This document shows positions 45,292 to 53,529 of a stretch of 53,668 bases of DNA, in pieces (positions within the stretch are counted from its first letter, which is position 1; the number at the start of each line of letters is the position of its first letter). Both the position numbers and the translations under genes were made by a program. The stretch is taken from positions 1 to 53,668 of the forward strand of contig CAMRCO010000002.1 in NCBI GenBank assembly GCA_947040945.1, written 5' to 3'. This stretch comes from an uncultured Spirochaetia bacterium. GTDB taxonomy: Bacteria > Spirochaetota > Brachyspiria > Brachyspirales > Brachyspiraceae. Under the pieces are notes generated by a model. The model was given only the letters and a program-made list of their open reading frames with translations. It ran no database searches and had not been told where the DNA came from.

Positions 45292-45741
45292 ATGGAAAAA
45301 AAATTAATAAGAGAAGACAGTGTCAACCTAGACAATATTAGTGAGTATACAGCCTCCATTAGTAAAATATTTAAGAATAAAGATATTATAATAATGAAAG
45401 GCAATTTAGGGTATGGAAAAACTACACTTACAAGACATATCGCAAAAAACTTTGATTCAGAAAATATTGTATCAAGTCCATCTTTTACAATTATTAATGA
45501 ATATGATATTGTTTTTGATGATGAGGAAAGCGTTTTAAGACATATTGATTTATATAGACTTGAAAGTTATGATGACCTATATTCTGTTGGACTCGACTCT
45601 TCTATATATGAAGATGGTATAAGTATAATTGAATGGGGTGATAAGTTTATTGATTTTTTTAATACTCCATATTATATACTTGAAATTGAGAGTGTAGATG
45701 ATGATGAAAGACTTTTTAGGTTGTTTTTATTAAATGATTAA
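45292..45741 (+). CDS. tsaE: tRNA t6A biosynthesis ATPase TsaE
   Basis: About 149 residues. The P-loop is GNLGYGKTTL, followed by the TsaE hallmarks SSPSFTIINEYD and HIDLYRLES and the Walker B-like ISIIEWGDKF. TsaE drives the TsaB-TsaD complex that makes threonylcarbamoyl-A37 in tRNA. The frame also allows ATG 45274, but ATG 45292 fits the promoter and the weak GAAAG site. It overlaps the next gene by 8 bases. Confidence 0.92.
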   Translation: MEKKLIREDSVNLDNISEYTASISKIFKNKDIIIMKGNLGYGKTTLTRHIAKNFDSENIVSSPSFTIINEYDIVFDDEESVLRHIDLYRLESYDDLYSVGLDSSIYEDGISIIEWGDKFIDFFNTPYYILEIESVDDDERLFRLFLLND

Positions 45742-46687
45742 AAAGTTTTTAATAAAAAAGAATATAGTACCTATAATAGTTGTATTGACTATAGTCATAA
45801 TAATAACTTTTATAATACTTTCAAAAAATGAGAATATAGAATCTGGTACAGTTATATATACTCGCTCGAATATTTCTAAGGTAAATATATATGCTGGTGA
45901 AGTAATAAGCTATAATACGAAGATAGTATATAGAAGTGATATTAATTTGTCATTTAAGAATATTTCTTTTGATGACACAGAAGATATATCGAGAATTATA
46001 TCTTCAAATACGGTTGTAAAAAATAATGGAAATTATACAGAGCAAAATATTTTTTATGAATTGTCGTTTTATGATACTGGAAAGTTTGTTATATCGGGTT
46101 TTAATTTAGAATATACAGCTAACAATAAAAAAGAGAGCATAAATGGTGAGGACATAGAAATAACTGTTCTAGCATTTTCAGATGGCGAAACGCTTCCTCC
46201 ATTAGATGAGCCATTAAAAATAAAAACACCTTGGTATATATATGTATCTATATTACTAGTCATAGTTTTAATAGGTTTAGGAATATTTTTTATTATTAGA
46301 AGATTAAGAAAAAAAGATAAAAATGTAAGTTTAATTGAAGTAGATGAGGACAAAAATGCTTTAATTTTACTTGATAATCTATATTCTAAAAATTATGTAC
46401 GTCTTAATATGCAGACAAATTTCTATTTTGAACTTACAGAGGTTTTTAAGAATTATTTATCTAGCAGATTTTCAATTGGGGTAGCTAAAATGACAACTAA
46501 AGAGTTTATTTTGTATTCAGATAAAAATATTATACCAGAATATGAAGCTATTGTGTCGTTTCTAGAGTTTTCTGACTATGTTAAGTTTGCCAAAAAAAAC
46601 ACAGACCAAAGAAGAATGGAGAGTGATTTTTATTTTTGTAAAGACTATATAATTAAGCATAAAAACAAAAAATGTTTACAAAATTAA
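45734..46687 (+). CDS. BatD-like membrane protein
   Basis: A 317-residue protein. An N-terminal membrane anchor (VPIIVVLTIVIIITFIIL) precedes an extracytoplasmic beta-sandwich region (residues about 40-165) and a second membrane helix (YIYVSILLVIVLIGLGIFF, about 175-195). A cytoplasmic helical domain (LLDNLYSKNYVRLNMQTNFY, FKNYLSSRFSIGVAKMTTKE) ends it. This order matches BatD/DUF4381-type proteins of Bat operons linked to MoxR ATPases, but no MoxR, BatA or BatB gene is nearby. Translationally coupled to tsaE. Confidence 0.7.
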   Translation: MIKKFLIKKNIVPIIVVLTIVIIITFIILSKNENIESGTVIYTRSNISKVNIYAGEVISYNTKIVYRSDINLSFKNISFDDTEDISRIISSNTVVKNNGNYTEQNIFYELSFYDTGKFVISGFNLEYTANNKKESINGEDIEITVLAFSDGETLPPLDEPLKIKTPWYIYVSILLVIVLIGLGIFFIIRRLRKKDKNVSLIEVDEDKNALILLDNLYSKNYVRLNMQTNFYFELTEVFKNYLSSRFSIGVAKMTTKEFILYSDKNIIPEYEAIVSFLEFSDYVKFAKKNTDQRRMESDFYFCKDYIIKHKNKKCLQN

Positions 46688-46751
46688 CGTAAATTTCCGA
46701 TATTTAAACTATAAGTCTAGTATAATAATATATAGTTTTGGAGGTTATAAG

Positions 46752-47204
46752 TTGAGTAAAAAACATGGGTATAGTGAATATAAAAAAATTGATATAAGCA
46801 CAGCTCCGCAAGGCAAACTTGTTATTGCTATGTATGAAGGTGCTATTAAGTTTTTAAACGTAGCTGTTGATGCCTTATCTAAGAAATATGGAACAGAAGA
46901 TGCTCATACTAATATACTTAAAGCACAAGATATTATATATGAATTACTTGCATCATTAAACTTTGATGCAGGAGACATATCAGACAGGCTTTCAGCGATT
47001 TATACTTATATGAATCAAAAACTTACAGAGGCTAATATTGCTAAGTCAAAAGAGCCTCTAATTGAAGTTATAGAATATCTTAAAGAACTTAAAACGGCTT
47101 GGCAAGAGGCTGAAGTTAACATAGCTAAAGTAGGTAAACCTAATGTGGGTATAAAAAAAGATGACTCAACAGATGGTACTAGTAAATTAAATATTTCAGG
47201 TTAA
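46752..47204 (+). CDS. fliS: flagellar export chaperone FliS
   Basis: A 150-residue helical protein starting YSEYKKIDISTAPQGKLVIA, which matches the FliS N-terminus (Y...I.TA.P..L..MLYEGAI). ILKAQDIIYELLASLNFDAG and YTYMNQKLTEANI follow. FliS holds flagellin FlaB unpolymerised in the cytosol before export. Start codon TTG with TTGGAGG 8 bases upstream. A basic tail extends beyond the usual 125-130 residues. FliD and flagellin genes are not in the window. Confidence 0.9.
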   Translation: MSKKHGYSEYKKIDISTAPQGKLVIAMYEGAIKFLNVAVDALSKKYGTEDAHTNILKAQDIIYELLASLNFDAGDISDRLSAIYTYMNQKLTEANIAKSKEPLIEVIEYLKELKTAWQEAEVNIAKVGKPNVGIKKDDSTDGTSKLNISG

Positions 47205-47207
47205 TTA

Positions 47208-47954
47208 ATGAGAAAATCAATTTATTTATTACTGATAATTAGCATGCTTTTTTTGTCATGTGGTGGCGACCCAACAGCCGAGACTTTAGAGCAAAGAGAG
47301 ATTCGTCTTGAAGAAGAAGTTTATCTAAAATATTACGAGGTGCAAGATGCATCTGCTCCTCGAATTGTGGAAGATGGTGTTCTTTTTACTTTTGCTGAAA
47401 ATTATGACTATGTAGAGATTTCAGGAGATTTTAATAATTGGGATAGCACTATACCTTTAATTAAAAGCACATATGGTGTTTATTACTTTGTTTGGCAAGA
47501 ACCACTTGAGGCAGGTCGATATTTATATAGATACCGAGTGAATGATGTTTGGATTAATGATCCACTTAATGAGCAAGTGATATATGATGACTTTAATCAA
47601 ATGGTAAGTTATTTTGACATACTAGAAGACAGTAGTAAAGTTTATAATCCTAACACATTTAAGAATCCAGTATATAATGATGACGGAACAGTTACATTTC
47701 TTTATAGTAATAATATGGCTGATGAAGTTATGTTCACTTCCGACCATTTAGGATTTAATACTACAAGGTACAGCATGACGAAAACTACAAATAATGTATG
47801 GAGTATAACACTTGATGCTCCCAATGGAAATTATTATTATAACTTTATTATAAACAGAGAATGGCTTGTTGATCCTTTAAATGTTAATGTTGTATCAAGT
47901 GATGATGATATGCTTCATTCTTATGTACTCATAAACAAGCCTCCAAAAAAATAA
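47208..47954 (+). CDS. lipoprotein with two glycogen-binding-fold (CBM48/AMPK-like) domains
   Basis: A 248-residue lipoprotein. The lipobox LFLSC gives an acylated Cys at about 18. Domain 1 (about residues 55-140) has the CBM48/AMPK-beta signature: VLFTFAENYDYVEISGDFNNW, then GRYLYRYRVNDVWINDP. Domain 2 (about 150-240) repeats the layout more loosely: DGTVTFLYSNN, GNYYYNFIINREWLVDP. These folds bind alpha-glucans or serve as protein modules. It begins 3 bases after fliS, an unusual partner. A terminator hairpin follows. Confidence 0.85.
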   Translation: MRKSIYLLLIISMLFLSCGGDPTAETLEQREIRLEEEVYLKYYEVQDASAPRIVEDGVLFTFAENYDYVEISGDFNNWDSTIPLIKSTYGVYYFVWQEPLEAGRYLYRYRVNDVWINDPLNEQVIYDDFNQMVSYFDILEDSSKVYNPNTFKNPVYNDDGTVTFLYSNNMADEVMFTSDHLGFNTTRYSMTKTTNNVWSITLDAPNGNYYYNFIINREWLVDPLNVNVVSSDDDMLHSYVLINKPPKK

Positions 47955-48012
47955 TATATTTATTTATTATTCTAAGGACAGTTTGTCAAGCAAATATATT
48001 TTTTATGAACAC

Positions 48013-48055
48013 AAAAAAGCACTCCCCGATTTTTAATTGGTAGGTGCTTTCGTTT
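48013..48055. terminator. terminator between convergent lipoprotein and Imm45 genes
   Basis: Stem AAAGCAC/GTGCTTT with a longer imperfect inner pairing. A-rich on the left and T-containing on the right, so it may work in both directions. Confidence 0.7.
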
Positions 48056-48111
48056 AAGTTATATTTAAACATTTTTGAATAACTCAAATTTTATGTGGTA
48101 TTTTGGTTACT

Positions 48112-48432
48112 TTATTCAAAGCTTGTTGGAACAGTATTTTCAATAAACCATACATCATTAATTGTACATCCATCATATATCCATTTATTCCAATTATCTA
48201 TTACCCATTGTGTAGAAATAGAGCTATTAAAATCATTTACCGCCTCTTCAGGTAGGCATAATTCCAAGTTCCCTGCACAATATCCTGAAATGCAAGTTAA
48301 AGCAAAGCCACTCTCACAAGATGGGTAACATATTAACATAAAGTCCACAATTTCCTCAAATGGATATTGTCCTTTGAAGCGAAGAATTGTTCCCCTCCAT
48401 AGCTCTTTTTCTATGTGCTTAATTAGTTGCAT
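48112..48432 (-). CDS. Imm45-type immunity protein (orphan)
   Basis: A 106-residue soluble protein. LWRGTILRFKGQYPFEEIVD, then FMLICYPSCESGFALTCISG and QWVIDNWNKWIYDGCTINDV, match the Imm45 immunity family as I recall it. Such proteins neutralise toxins of polymorphic or contact-dependent systems. No toxin gene or C-terminal toxin fragment is next to it. Start ATG 48432 has GGAGG 10 bases upstream, and a promoter lies at 48517-48545, so it is expressed as a single gene. Confidence 0.68.
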   Translation of the reverse strand: MQLIKHIEKELWRGTILRFKGQYPFEEIVDFMLICYPSCESGFALTCISGYCAGNLELCLPEEAVNDFNSSISTQWVIDNWNKWIYDGCTINDVWFIENTVPTSFE

Positions 48433-48516
48433 TTTCTTCTGCCTCCATAGACAATATTCTATATGCGTAAGAAAAAGTCATATGCTGTGTAATTATTAAA
48501 ATAATCATTATTATAT

Positions 48517-48545
48517 ATAATACAACAACTCTCATTCAAAGTCAA
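48517..48545 (-). promoter_or_regulatory. promoter of the Imm45-type gene
   Basis: On the minus strand TTGACT, 17-base spacer, TATTAT, about 85 bases upstream of the start codon. Confidence 0.55.
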
Positions 48546-48636
48546 TTAACTATTTATTAAACTTGTGTAGTGGAGTGAATATACTGGATGATTTTAAATA
48601 TATTTAAATGATGCTTCTTAATAAAAAATAATTTAG

Positions 48637-48665
48637 TTGCTTTTTTATATTTTAACTAATAGAAT
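48637..48665 (+). promoter_or_regulatory. possible purA promoter
   Basis: TTGCTT, 17-base spacer, TAGAAT, 36 bases before the purA start. Weak match. Confidence 0.4.
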
Positions 48666-48700
48666 GTAGTTTAATTTTTTTTGTATAAAGGATTGTTATT

Positions 48701-49987
48701 ATGCCGTCAATTGTAATCGTTGGAACACAGTGGGGAGATGAAGGTAAGGGGAAAATTGTAGACTATCTTTCAGAGCGTTCTGATTTTATTGTCCGTTCAC
48801 AGGGTGGAAGTAATGCTGGGCATACCATTGTTGTTGATAATGTATCCTACAAGCTTAGACTACTTCCTTCAGGAATACTTTATAAAGATAAAATATGTGT
48901 TATTGGTAATGGCGTTGTCATCAATCCTAAAGTTTTTTTAGAAGAAATTAAGGGTATGAATGACAAAGGAATTGACACTTCTAATTTACGCATATCTTCA
49001 AGGGCACATATACTTTTTCCATATCATATACTTTTAGATGAGTATCAAGAAAAAATGCTTGGTGACAATAAAATTGGTACTACTAAAAATGGTATAGGGC
49101 CTTGTTATATGGACAAAATGTCTAGAATGGGAATACGAGTGCAGGACTTAATTGATGACGAAATGTTTCAGAAAAAACTTAAAGTTAATGTTGAAACTAA
49201 AAATGTACTTATAGAGCGTGTTTATAATGAGTCCCCTTTAGACTATAATGACATACTTAATGAGTATAGAGAATATGCCTTAAAACTTAAACCTTACACA
49301 GTTGATACTGCCTATTTAATTAATGATGCACTCGACAATGGTAAAAAAGTTTTGTTTGAAGGTGCACAAGCTACAATGCTTGATATTGATCATGGCACTT
49401 ATCCATTTGTAACATCATCGAACCCAACAGCAGCAGGCGCATGTACAGGTACGGGTGTTGGCCCATTAAAAATTGACAACATAATTGGTGTAGTTAAAGC
49501 TTATGCAACTAGGGTAGGTGAAGGCCCATTCCCAACCGAACTTGACAATGAAATAGGCGAATATATTAGAGAGCGAGCACAAGAATACGGCACTGTTACT
49601 GGTCGCATAAGACGTTGCGGTTGGCTCGACTTATCAGTTGTGAAATATGCAGGATACATTAATTCACTTAAATATCTTGCGATTACAAGGCTTGACATTC
49701 TTGACACTCTCGACACAATTAAACTTTGTGTTGGCTATAAACATAATGACGCTTTGCTTAAAGAATATCCTGCCAATTTAGAAATGCTTAAAAATGTTAC
49801 TCCAATATATGAAGAGTTTGAAGGTTGGAAAACTGACATAAGTGAAATAAGAAATTATGACGAATTACCTAAAAATGCAAAAGTTTACCTTAAAAGAATT
49901 GAAGAGGTTACTAATGTTAGCGTAGGTATAGTTTCAGTTGGTGCTGCTCGTGAAGCGACTATAACATGTGCTACTGACTTATTTTAG
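48701..49987 (+). CDS. purA: adenylosuccinate synthetase
   Basis: A 428-residue enzyme that joins IMP and aspartate using GTP, the first step from IMP to AMP. The N-terminal GTP loop is GTQWGDEGKGKIVDYL, followed by SQGGSNAGHTIVV, GTTKNGIGPCYMDKMSRMGI, FEGAQATMLDIDHGTYPFVT and the substrate loop VGEGPFPTEL...RRCGWLDL. Length normal. Ribosome site AAAGGA. It is convergent with rlmB and the two coding ends overlap by 17 bases. Confidence 0.97.
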   Translation: MPSIVIVGTQWGDEGKGKIVDYLSERSDFIVRSQGGSNAGHTIVVDNVSYKLRLLPSGILYKDKICVIGNGVVINPKVFLEEIKGMNDKGIDTSNLRISSRAHILFPYHILLDEYQEKMLGDNKIGTTKNGIGPCYMDKMSRMGIRVQDLIDDEMFQKKLKVNVETKNVLIERVYNESPLDYNDILNEYREYALKLKPYTVDTAYLINDALDNGKKVLFEGAQATMLDIDHGTYPFVTSSNPTAAGACTGTGVGPLKIDNIIGVVKAYATRVGEGPFPTELDNEIGEYIRERAQEYGTVTGRIRRCGWLDLSVVKYAGYINSLKYLAITRLDILDTLDTIKLCVGYKHNDALLKEYPANLEMLKNVTPIYEEFEGWKTDISEIRNYDELPKNAKVYLKRIEEVTNVSVGIVSVGAAREATITCATDLF

Positions 49988-50687
49988 TCGAGTAAGCATA
50001 AGCAATAACAGCTGAGGCACTTGAAACATTTAGTGAGTCGAAGCCATTAATTGATTTTATAAAAATGCTTCCGTCTGCATTGTCTTGAATAATTTTACGC
50101 ACGCCACTATGCTCATTACCTAAAATTACAGCTGTTGGTTTGTCAAAAAGAAATGTGTCAAGATTTGCGTCACCTTTTTCACTAGCATAATAAACCCAAA
50201 AATCACGTTCCCGTAAATATTCTATTGCTCGGTTTAAGTTAGACACTATTGCCGTTTTCATGTGATATGCTGCCCCTGATGATATTTCATAAACTTTTTC
50301 ATTCATTGGTGCGGAATGGTCTTTTGGCATTATTATTCCTGACACATCAAAAAAATATGCATTCCTTATAATAGCACCCAAGTTATGAACATCAGTTATA
50401 CCGTCAAGAAGAAAAATTAATGGGTTCTCATTTTTTTTGAAAGCATTATTTACTATTTCCTCTATTCCAATGCTAGAATTTTCTTTCACCTTTGCAACAA
50501 CATTTTCAGACTGTCCTGTAGTGGACTTCATTTCATTTTTCTCTAAGCTAATTATTTTTATATTATGGTTTTTTGCCATGCCAACAATATATTTTTCTCT
50601 GTCCTTTAATGGCATTTTTATATAAATCGCTTCAACTAATGATTTGCTTAAAGCCTCTGAAATAGCATTTTTACCTGTTATATACAA
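49971..50687 (-). CDS. rlmB: 23S rRNA 2'-O-ribose methyltransferase, RlmB/TrmH family
   Basis: About 239 residues. The N-terminal substrate-binding domain starts with YITGKNAISEAL. The SPOUT methyltransferase domain has LDGITDVHNLGAIIRNAYFF (motif 1), AVILGNEHSGVRK (motif 2) and INGFDSLNVSSASAVIAYAY (motif 3, deep knot). The family methylates G2251 of 23S rRNA, though close relatives act on other sites. The frame is open to 50750, but that codon is the -35 box of the gene's own promoter. TTG 50687, 6 bases after AAAGGTG, is the likely start and gives the usual family N-terminus. Confidence 0.9.
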   Translation of the reverse strand: MYITGKNAISEALSKSLVEAIYIKMPLKDREKYIVGMAKNHNIKIISLEKNEMKSTTGQSENVVAKVKENSSIGIEEIVNNAFKKNENPLIFLLDGITDVHNLGAIIRNAYFFDVSGIIMPKDHSAPMNEKVYEISSGAAYHMKTAIVSNLNRAIEYLRERDFWVYYASEKGDANLDTFLFDKPTAVILGNEHSGVRKIIQDNADGSIFIKSINGFDSLNVSSASAVIAYAYSTKISQ

Positions 50688-50721
50688 TTGTTGCACCTTT
50701 TTTTTTATATTTTCGATGACT

Positions 50722-50750
50722 AGTATAGTATACTGCAGTGTAGTTGTCAA
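50722..50750 (-). promoter_or_regulatory. consensus promoter of rlmB
   Basis: Minus strand: perfect TTGACA, 17-base spacer, TATACT. The expected RNA start near 50715 rules out start codons upstream of that point and fixes the rlmB start downstream. Confidence 0.8.
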
Positions 50751-50814
50751 GTTTTAATTTGCTTTAGTTTTTGTTTGTTATTCTAATTAGACACGAAAGT
50801 ACAAGGATTTTAAT

Positions 50815-51330
50815 ATGCCTAAAGAAATGAAAATTTTAATTCCAACAATAAAAATAAAAGAGTCAGTTAAATGACGTAACACTGTGCAGGCTTACAAAAT
50901 ATTTCGTAGTCTTCTTGACTATGAAGCAGTTGATTTAAAAAAACAAGGCATTTCTGGATTATGGCTATGTTGTTTGTGTTTATATTGCATCTGTTGGTGC
51001 CGATAGTAGAGATACTCTTGACCCAGTTGATATTTTTAGTACCGCAATTACTTATAAAGCTAGAAAAGTTTTTATTGCTCACAATGTGCCTGGAGTACAT
51101 GAAAATTTAAATCTAGATATTAAAGACCTTGATATAACAATAGACTTTATCATGCATGCTTGCCTTTTGGAGTTTAGATAATGGATCATATAATTTTATC
51201 TGATAATACTTATTATTCTTTTGCTGAAAATATTTATATGGCAATTATTCATGAAAGCCCAAAATATAAAACTCATAATGAAGTTATGCTAAGAATAGAG
51301 AAAGATAAAAAAAATGTTGCTAAAAAATAA
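50815..51330 (+). pseudogene. broken RadC-type JAMM-domain gene
   Basis: ATG 50815 follows AAGGA and reads MPKEMKILIPTIKIKESVK, then a stop at 50872. The frame continues to VDLKKQ and shifts near 50950 to YVVCVYIASVGADSRDTLDP then VDIFSTAITYKARKVFIAHN. After a stop near 51178 it resumes in a third frame as MDHIILSDNTYYSFAEN. The order and motifs are those of plasmid/phage-like RadC proteins. The catalytic HNHPSG is replaced by HNVPGV, so even the intact parts have lost the zinc site. Clearly decayed. Confidence 0.82.
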
Positions 51331-51535
51331 AAGTATTGATGAAATTGTTGAGCTTACAGAGTTTACTATAAAAGAGATTGAGCCGATTAAAGAAAAATTT
51401 GATAACTTAATAAGTTTAATTAAAGATATGATTACTACTAATATGGATGTTCGTAATATTGCTAAATATACTGGAATAAGTGTTGAGTATGTGAATAAAA
51501 TTAAGGAAGATATGGAAAATAAAATAGATCAATAA
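51314..51535 (+). CDS. small hypothetical or remnant protein, 73 residues
   Basis: A helical, Lys/Glu/Ile-rich frame with two HTH-like repeats (IDEIVELTEFTIKEIEPIK and VRNIAKYTGISVEYVNKIK). No ribosome site before ATG 51314, and its start overlaps the radC remnant's last codons in another frame, so it is more likely the C-terminal end of a lost gene. The repeats recall the C-termini of Rpn/PDDEXK transposase-like proteins; that resemblance is loose. Confidence 0.35.
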   Translation: MLLKNKSIDEIVELTEFTIKEIEPIKEKFDNLISLIKDMITTNMDVRNIAKYTGISVEYVNKIKEDMENKIDQ

Positions 51536-51550
51536 CTTAAGAGGTGTTTT

Positions 51551-51804
51551 ATGGATTTTAGAAAAAGAATGGGACTTGATGTCAGAGACTCTATGCAAAT
51601 TGATAGTTTAGATAAAAAAAACAATAAATCGATTATATAGTTATCAATTATATTTGTACACATGAAGAGGATTTTGGAGCTTACTTCTCTAACGAAAATC
51701 TAAAGCTATCTACTTTGTGTGGATAAATTTCCAGTGCTGAGAATATCCGTAAGCGAGTTGAGTTGATGAAGGTAGAGCAGAACTTTAAAAACAAAAATAA
51801 GTAA
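51551..51804 (+). pseudogene. unidentified small pseudogene
   Basis: It begins with a ribosome site (AAGAGGTG) and ATG 51551 (MDFRKRMGLDVRDSMQIDSL). A frame change near 51630 lets it continue as DYIVINYICTHEEDFGAYFS, with one in-frame TAA, to ISSAENIRKRVELMKVEQNF and a stop at about 51804. A hairpin follows. One indel and one stop would restore a protein of about 85 residues. The family is not recognised. Confidence 0.5.
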
Positions 51805-51835
51805 GCCGAAATATAAAATTCACATATTTTGGCTT
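51803..51835. terminator. hairpin after the small pseudogene
   Basis: A 12-bp stem AAGCCGAAATAT/ATATTTTGGCTT with one G-T pair and a 9-base loop. The T run is poor on the plus strand. Confidence 0.6.
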
Positions 51836-52132
51836 GAATTATGAAAGTGATTGCTGTATAGTATAGGTAGGATTATTTTGATAATAACGAAAAACAAAGA
51901 ATACGGTGCAATGCCGTAAAACAAATATAATGAGAGTGAGGCATAATGGAGCAAATTCAATATTTAATATAATTATTCAAGATTGAAGAACCAATGCGAA
52001 AAATATTTTCTGATTACAATACTTTTGCCTTGAAGTTTTCTACTCTTTATAGTACAATAATTCTAATGAATTTTGTTGCTTTAAATAATTTTATGTGGCT
52101 AATTTATATTTTATTTTGTAGGAGTGCAGTTC
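51836..52132. other. region before the SMI1/KNR4 gene
   Basis: No intact gene. A frame from ATG 51945 reads MEQIQYLI, stops, and continues LFKIEEPMRKIFSDYNTF, which may be the trace of another decayed gene. The last 60 bases are the leader of the SMI1/KNR4 gene. Confidence 0.4.
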
Positions 52133-52681
52133 ATGGCATTAGAACAGGTTTTTGATTATTTTAGTAAATATAAGCCTGATAAAAGTGATTATCAAGTAGT
52201 GTCCTGTATGGGCAATGAACCTTCCGAATCTGATGTTTCAATTTTTGAAAAAAAATTTAATATTACATTACCACAAGAGTTTAGAGATTTTACTATGTCT
52301 CGACTTGGTGGGCTTTATATGAATGCCAAAGAAGAAGTTTGGCCACAAGCAAATGCTTATGATGTTGCCCCTTTTTGGTCTTTTTGTCGTGGGATTATTG
52401 TATATGGCATTGCAAAAGAGATACCTGATTATTTAGATATTTATGTTCGAACAGAAGAGATACATGAACTTGGATTTAAAGATTATATACCATTTCTAAA
52501 AATTATTGGAAATGGTGATGATATATTTTGTTTTGACAAAAAAAATAAAGTTGTCTTGCTAAATTATTATAATACAGGAGAAGCCTATGCAGTCGACGGC
52601 AGTTTCTCTGATTGTTTGATGAAGCAAATTGAAGAATTAGAAGAGCGTAAAAACAAAATATTATCTGGTGAAGATAAATAA
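52133..52681 (+). CDS. SMI1/KNR4 (SUKH) family protein, likely immunity protein
   Basis: About 182 residues. The SUKH core is visible: SESDVSIFEKKFNITLPQEF, RLGGLYMN, YIPFLKIIGNGDDIFCFDKK and VVLLNYYNTGEAYAVDGSFS. Bacterial SUKH proteins are mostly immunity partners of secreted nuclease and other toxins. No toxin gene is adjacent; debris of mobile DNA lies on both sides. ATG 52133 is used because TAGGAG lies 8 bases upstream; the frame also allows GTG 52124. Confidence 0.85.
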   Translation: MALEQVFDYFSKYKPDKSDYQVVSCMGNEPSESDVSIFEKKFNITLPQEFRDFTMSRLGGLYMNAKEEVWPQANAYDVAPFWSFCRGIIVYGIAKEIPDYLDIYVRTEEIHELGFKDYIPFLKIIGNGDDIFCFDKKNKVVLLNYYNTGEAYAVDGSFSDCLMKQIEELEERKNKILSGEDK

Positions 52682-52739
52682 AAAATCTAAAAAATTTATT
52701 TTATTATGATAGATGAAAAACATTGGAATGGAAGGCTTT

Positions 52740-52761
52740 TTAGTACAAAAAATATTCGTCC
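52740..52761 (+). repeat. left terminal inverted repeat
   Basis: TTAGTACAAAAAATATTCGT followed by CC, matching the reverse complement of the right end at 19 of 22 positions. Confidence 0.85.
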
Positions 52762-52765
52762 ACAA

Positions 52766-53394
52766 CTAGCCACTTCCTCTAGCATCAATATTTTTTAACA
52801 TTCCCTGTAGCGGAGCAAAATATCCCAAACTACTATGAAGCCTTTTCTTGTTATACCAATTGATATAATCAGTAAGTTCTTTTTTCAATTGGTACTTTGA
52901 TGAAAATATTCGGTTATCAACAAACTCAGTTTTCAAAGTCTTGTATAACGCTTCGGCAATAGCATTATCCCAAGGATTGCCTTTTCTACTCAACGAATGC
53001 TGAATCTTGAAAGCATGTAAGACTTCATCAATTTGAAAATTGTTGAACTCAGAGCCTCTGTCTGCATGAAATATTTTAACATTAGATAAATTTATTTTGC
53101 TACTCATAAATGCTTTTTATACTAACTCACTATCTTTATTTTCACCAACTGAAATCCAACGATAGCACGGTTATATAAATTTATGATGAGGCAAATATAA
53201 TTCCAAGCATTGCCAACTCGAACATAAGTGAGGTCGCTTACAAGCACTGCCAAATTTTTCCTGTCATTAAATTTCCTATCCAAAATATTTTTCACCTCAG
53301 CATAATTCGTTTGACCAGCATGCTTTTTATATTTTAATTGTGTGTATTTCGACATGATTTTGAGCCTTTTCATCACTTCTCTAATCTTCCTTTT
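52766..53394 (-). pseudogene. IS3-family transposase orfB, frameshifted
   Basis: Minus strand. It joins the orfA stop and reads through QTNYAEVKNILDRKF and VSDLTYVRVGNAWNYICLII (first catalytic Asp) to AIVGF near 53155, where one base is missing. The next frame reads SVGENKDSELV, a TAA at 53117-53119, then KAFMSSKINL, VKIFHADRGSEFNNF (second Asp), GNPWDNAIAEALYKTLKTEF (Glu) and HSSLGYFAPLQ. All DDE residues survive, but one frameshift and one stop inactivate it. Confidence 0.9.
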
Positions 53395-53484
53395 CTACAT
53401 CATAAATTTAATTTCACCATTTTTATTTAGTGCCACTATTTGTTTTCTGAACTCATTTGTGTAATTCTTTATTTTTCTTCCCAT
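53395..53484 (-). pseudogene. truncated IS3 orfA
   Basis: Minus strand, with AGGAGAAAAGATT before ATG 53484. It reads MGRKIKNYTNEFRKQIVALN then KNGEIKFMM and a stop. The helix-turn-helix part of orfA is missing, so a deletion has fused its first 29 codons to the start region of orfB. Confidence 0.85.
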
Positions 53485-53529
53485 AATCTTTTCTCCTAAT
53501 ATTTTATTATATACTTTATATTAAATTAT

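Noticed and set aside
48095-48328. 77-residue plus-strand frame over the Imm45-type gene
   Set aside because: The minus-strand frame has a promoter, GGAGG and recognisable family sequence; the plus frame has none.
52709-52760. Short frame MIDEKHWNGRLF running into the insertion sequence, as a gene interrupted by the element
   Set aside because: No ribosome site and no matching continuation beyond the right end of the element.
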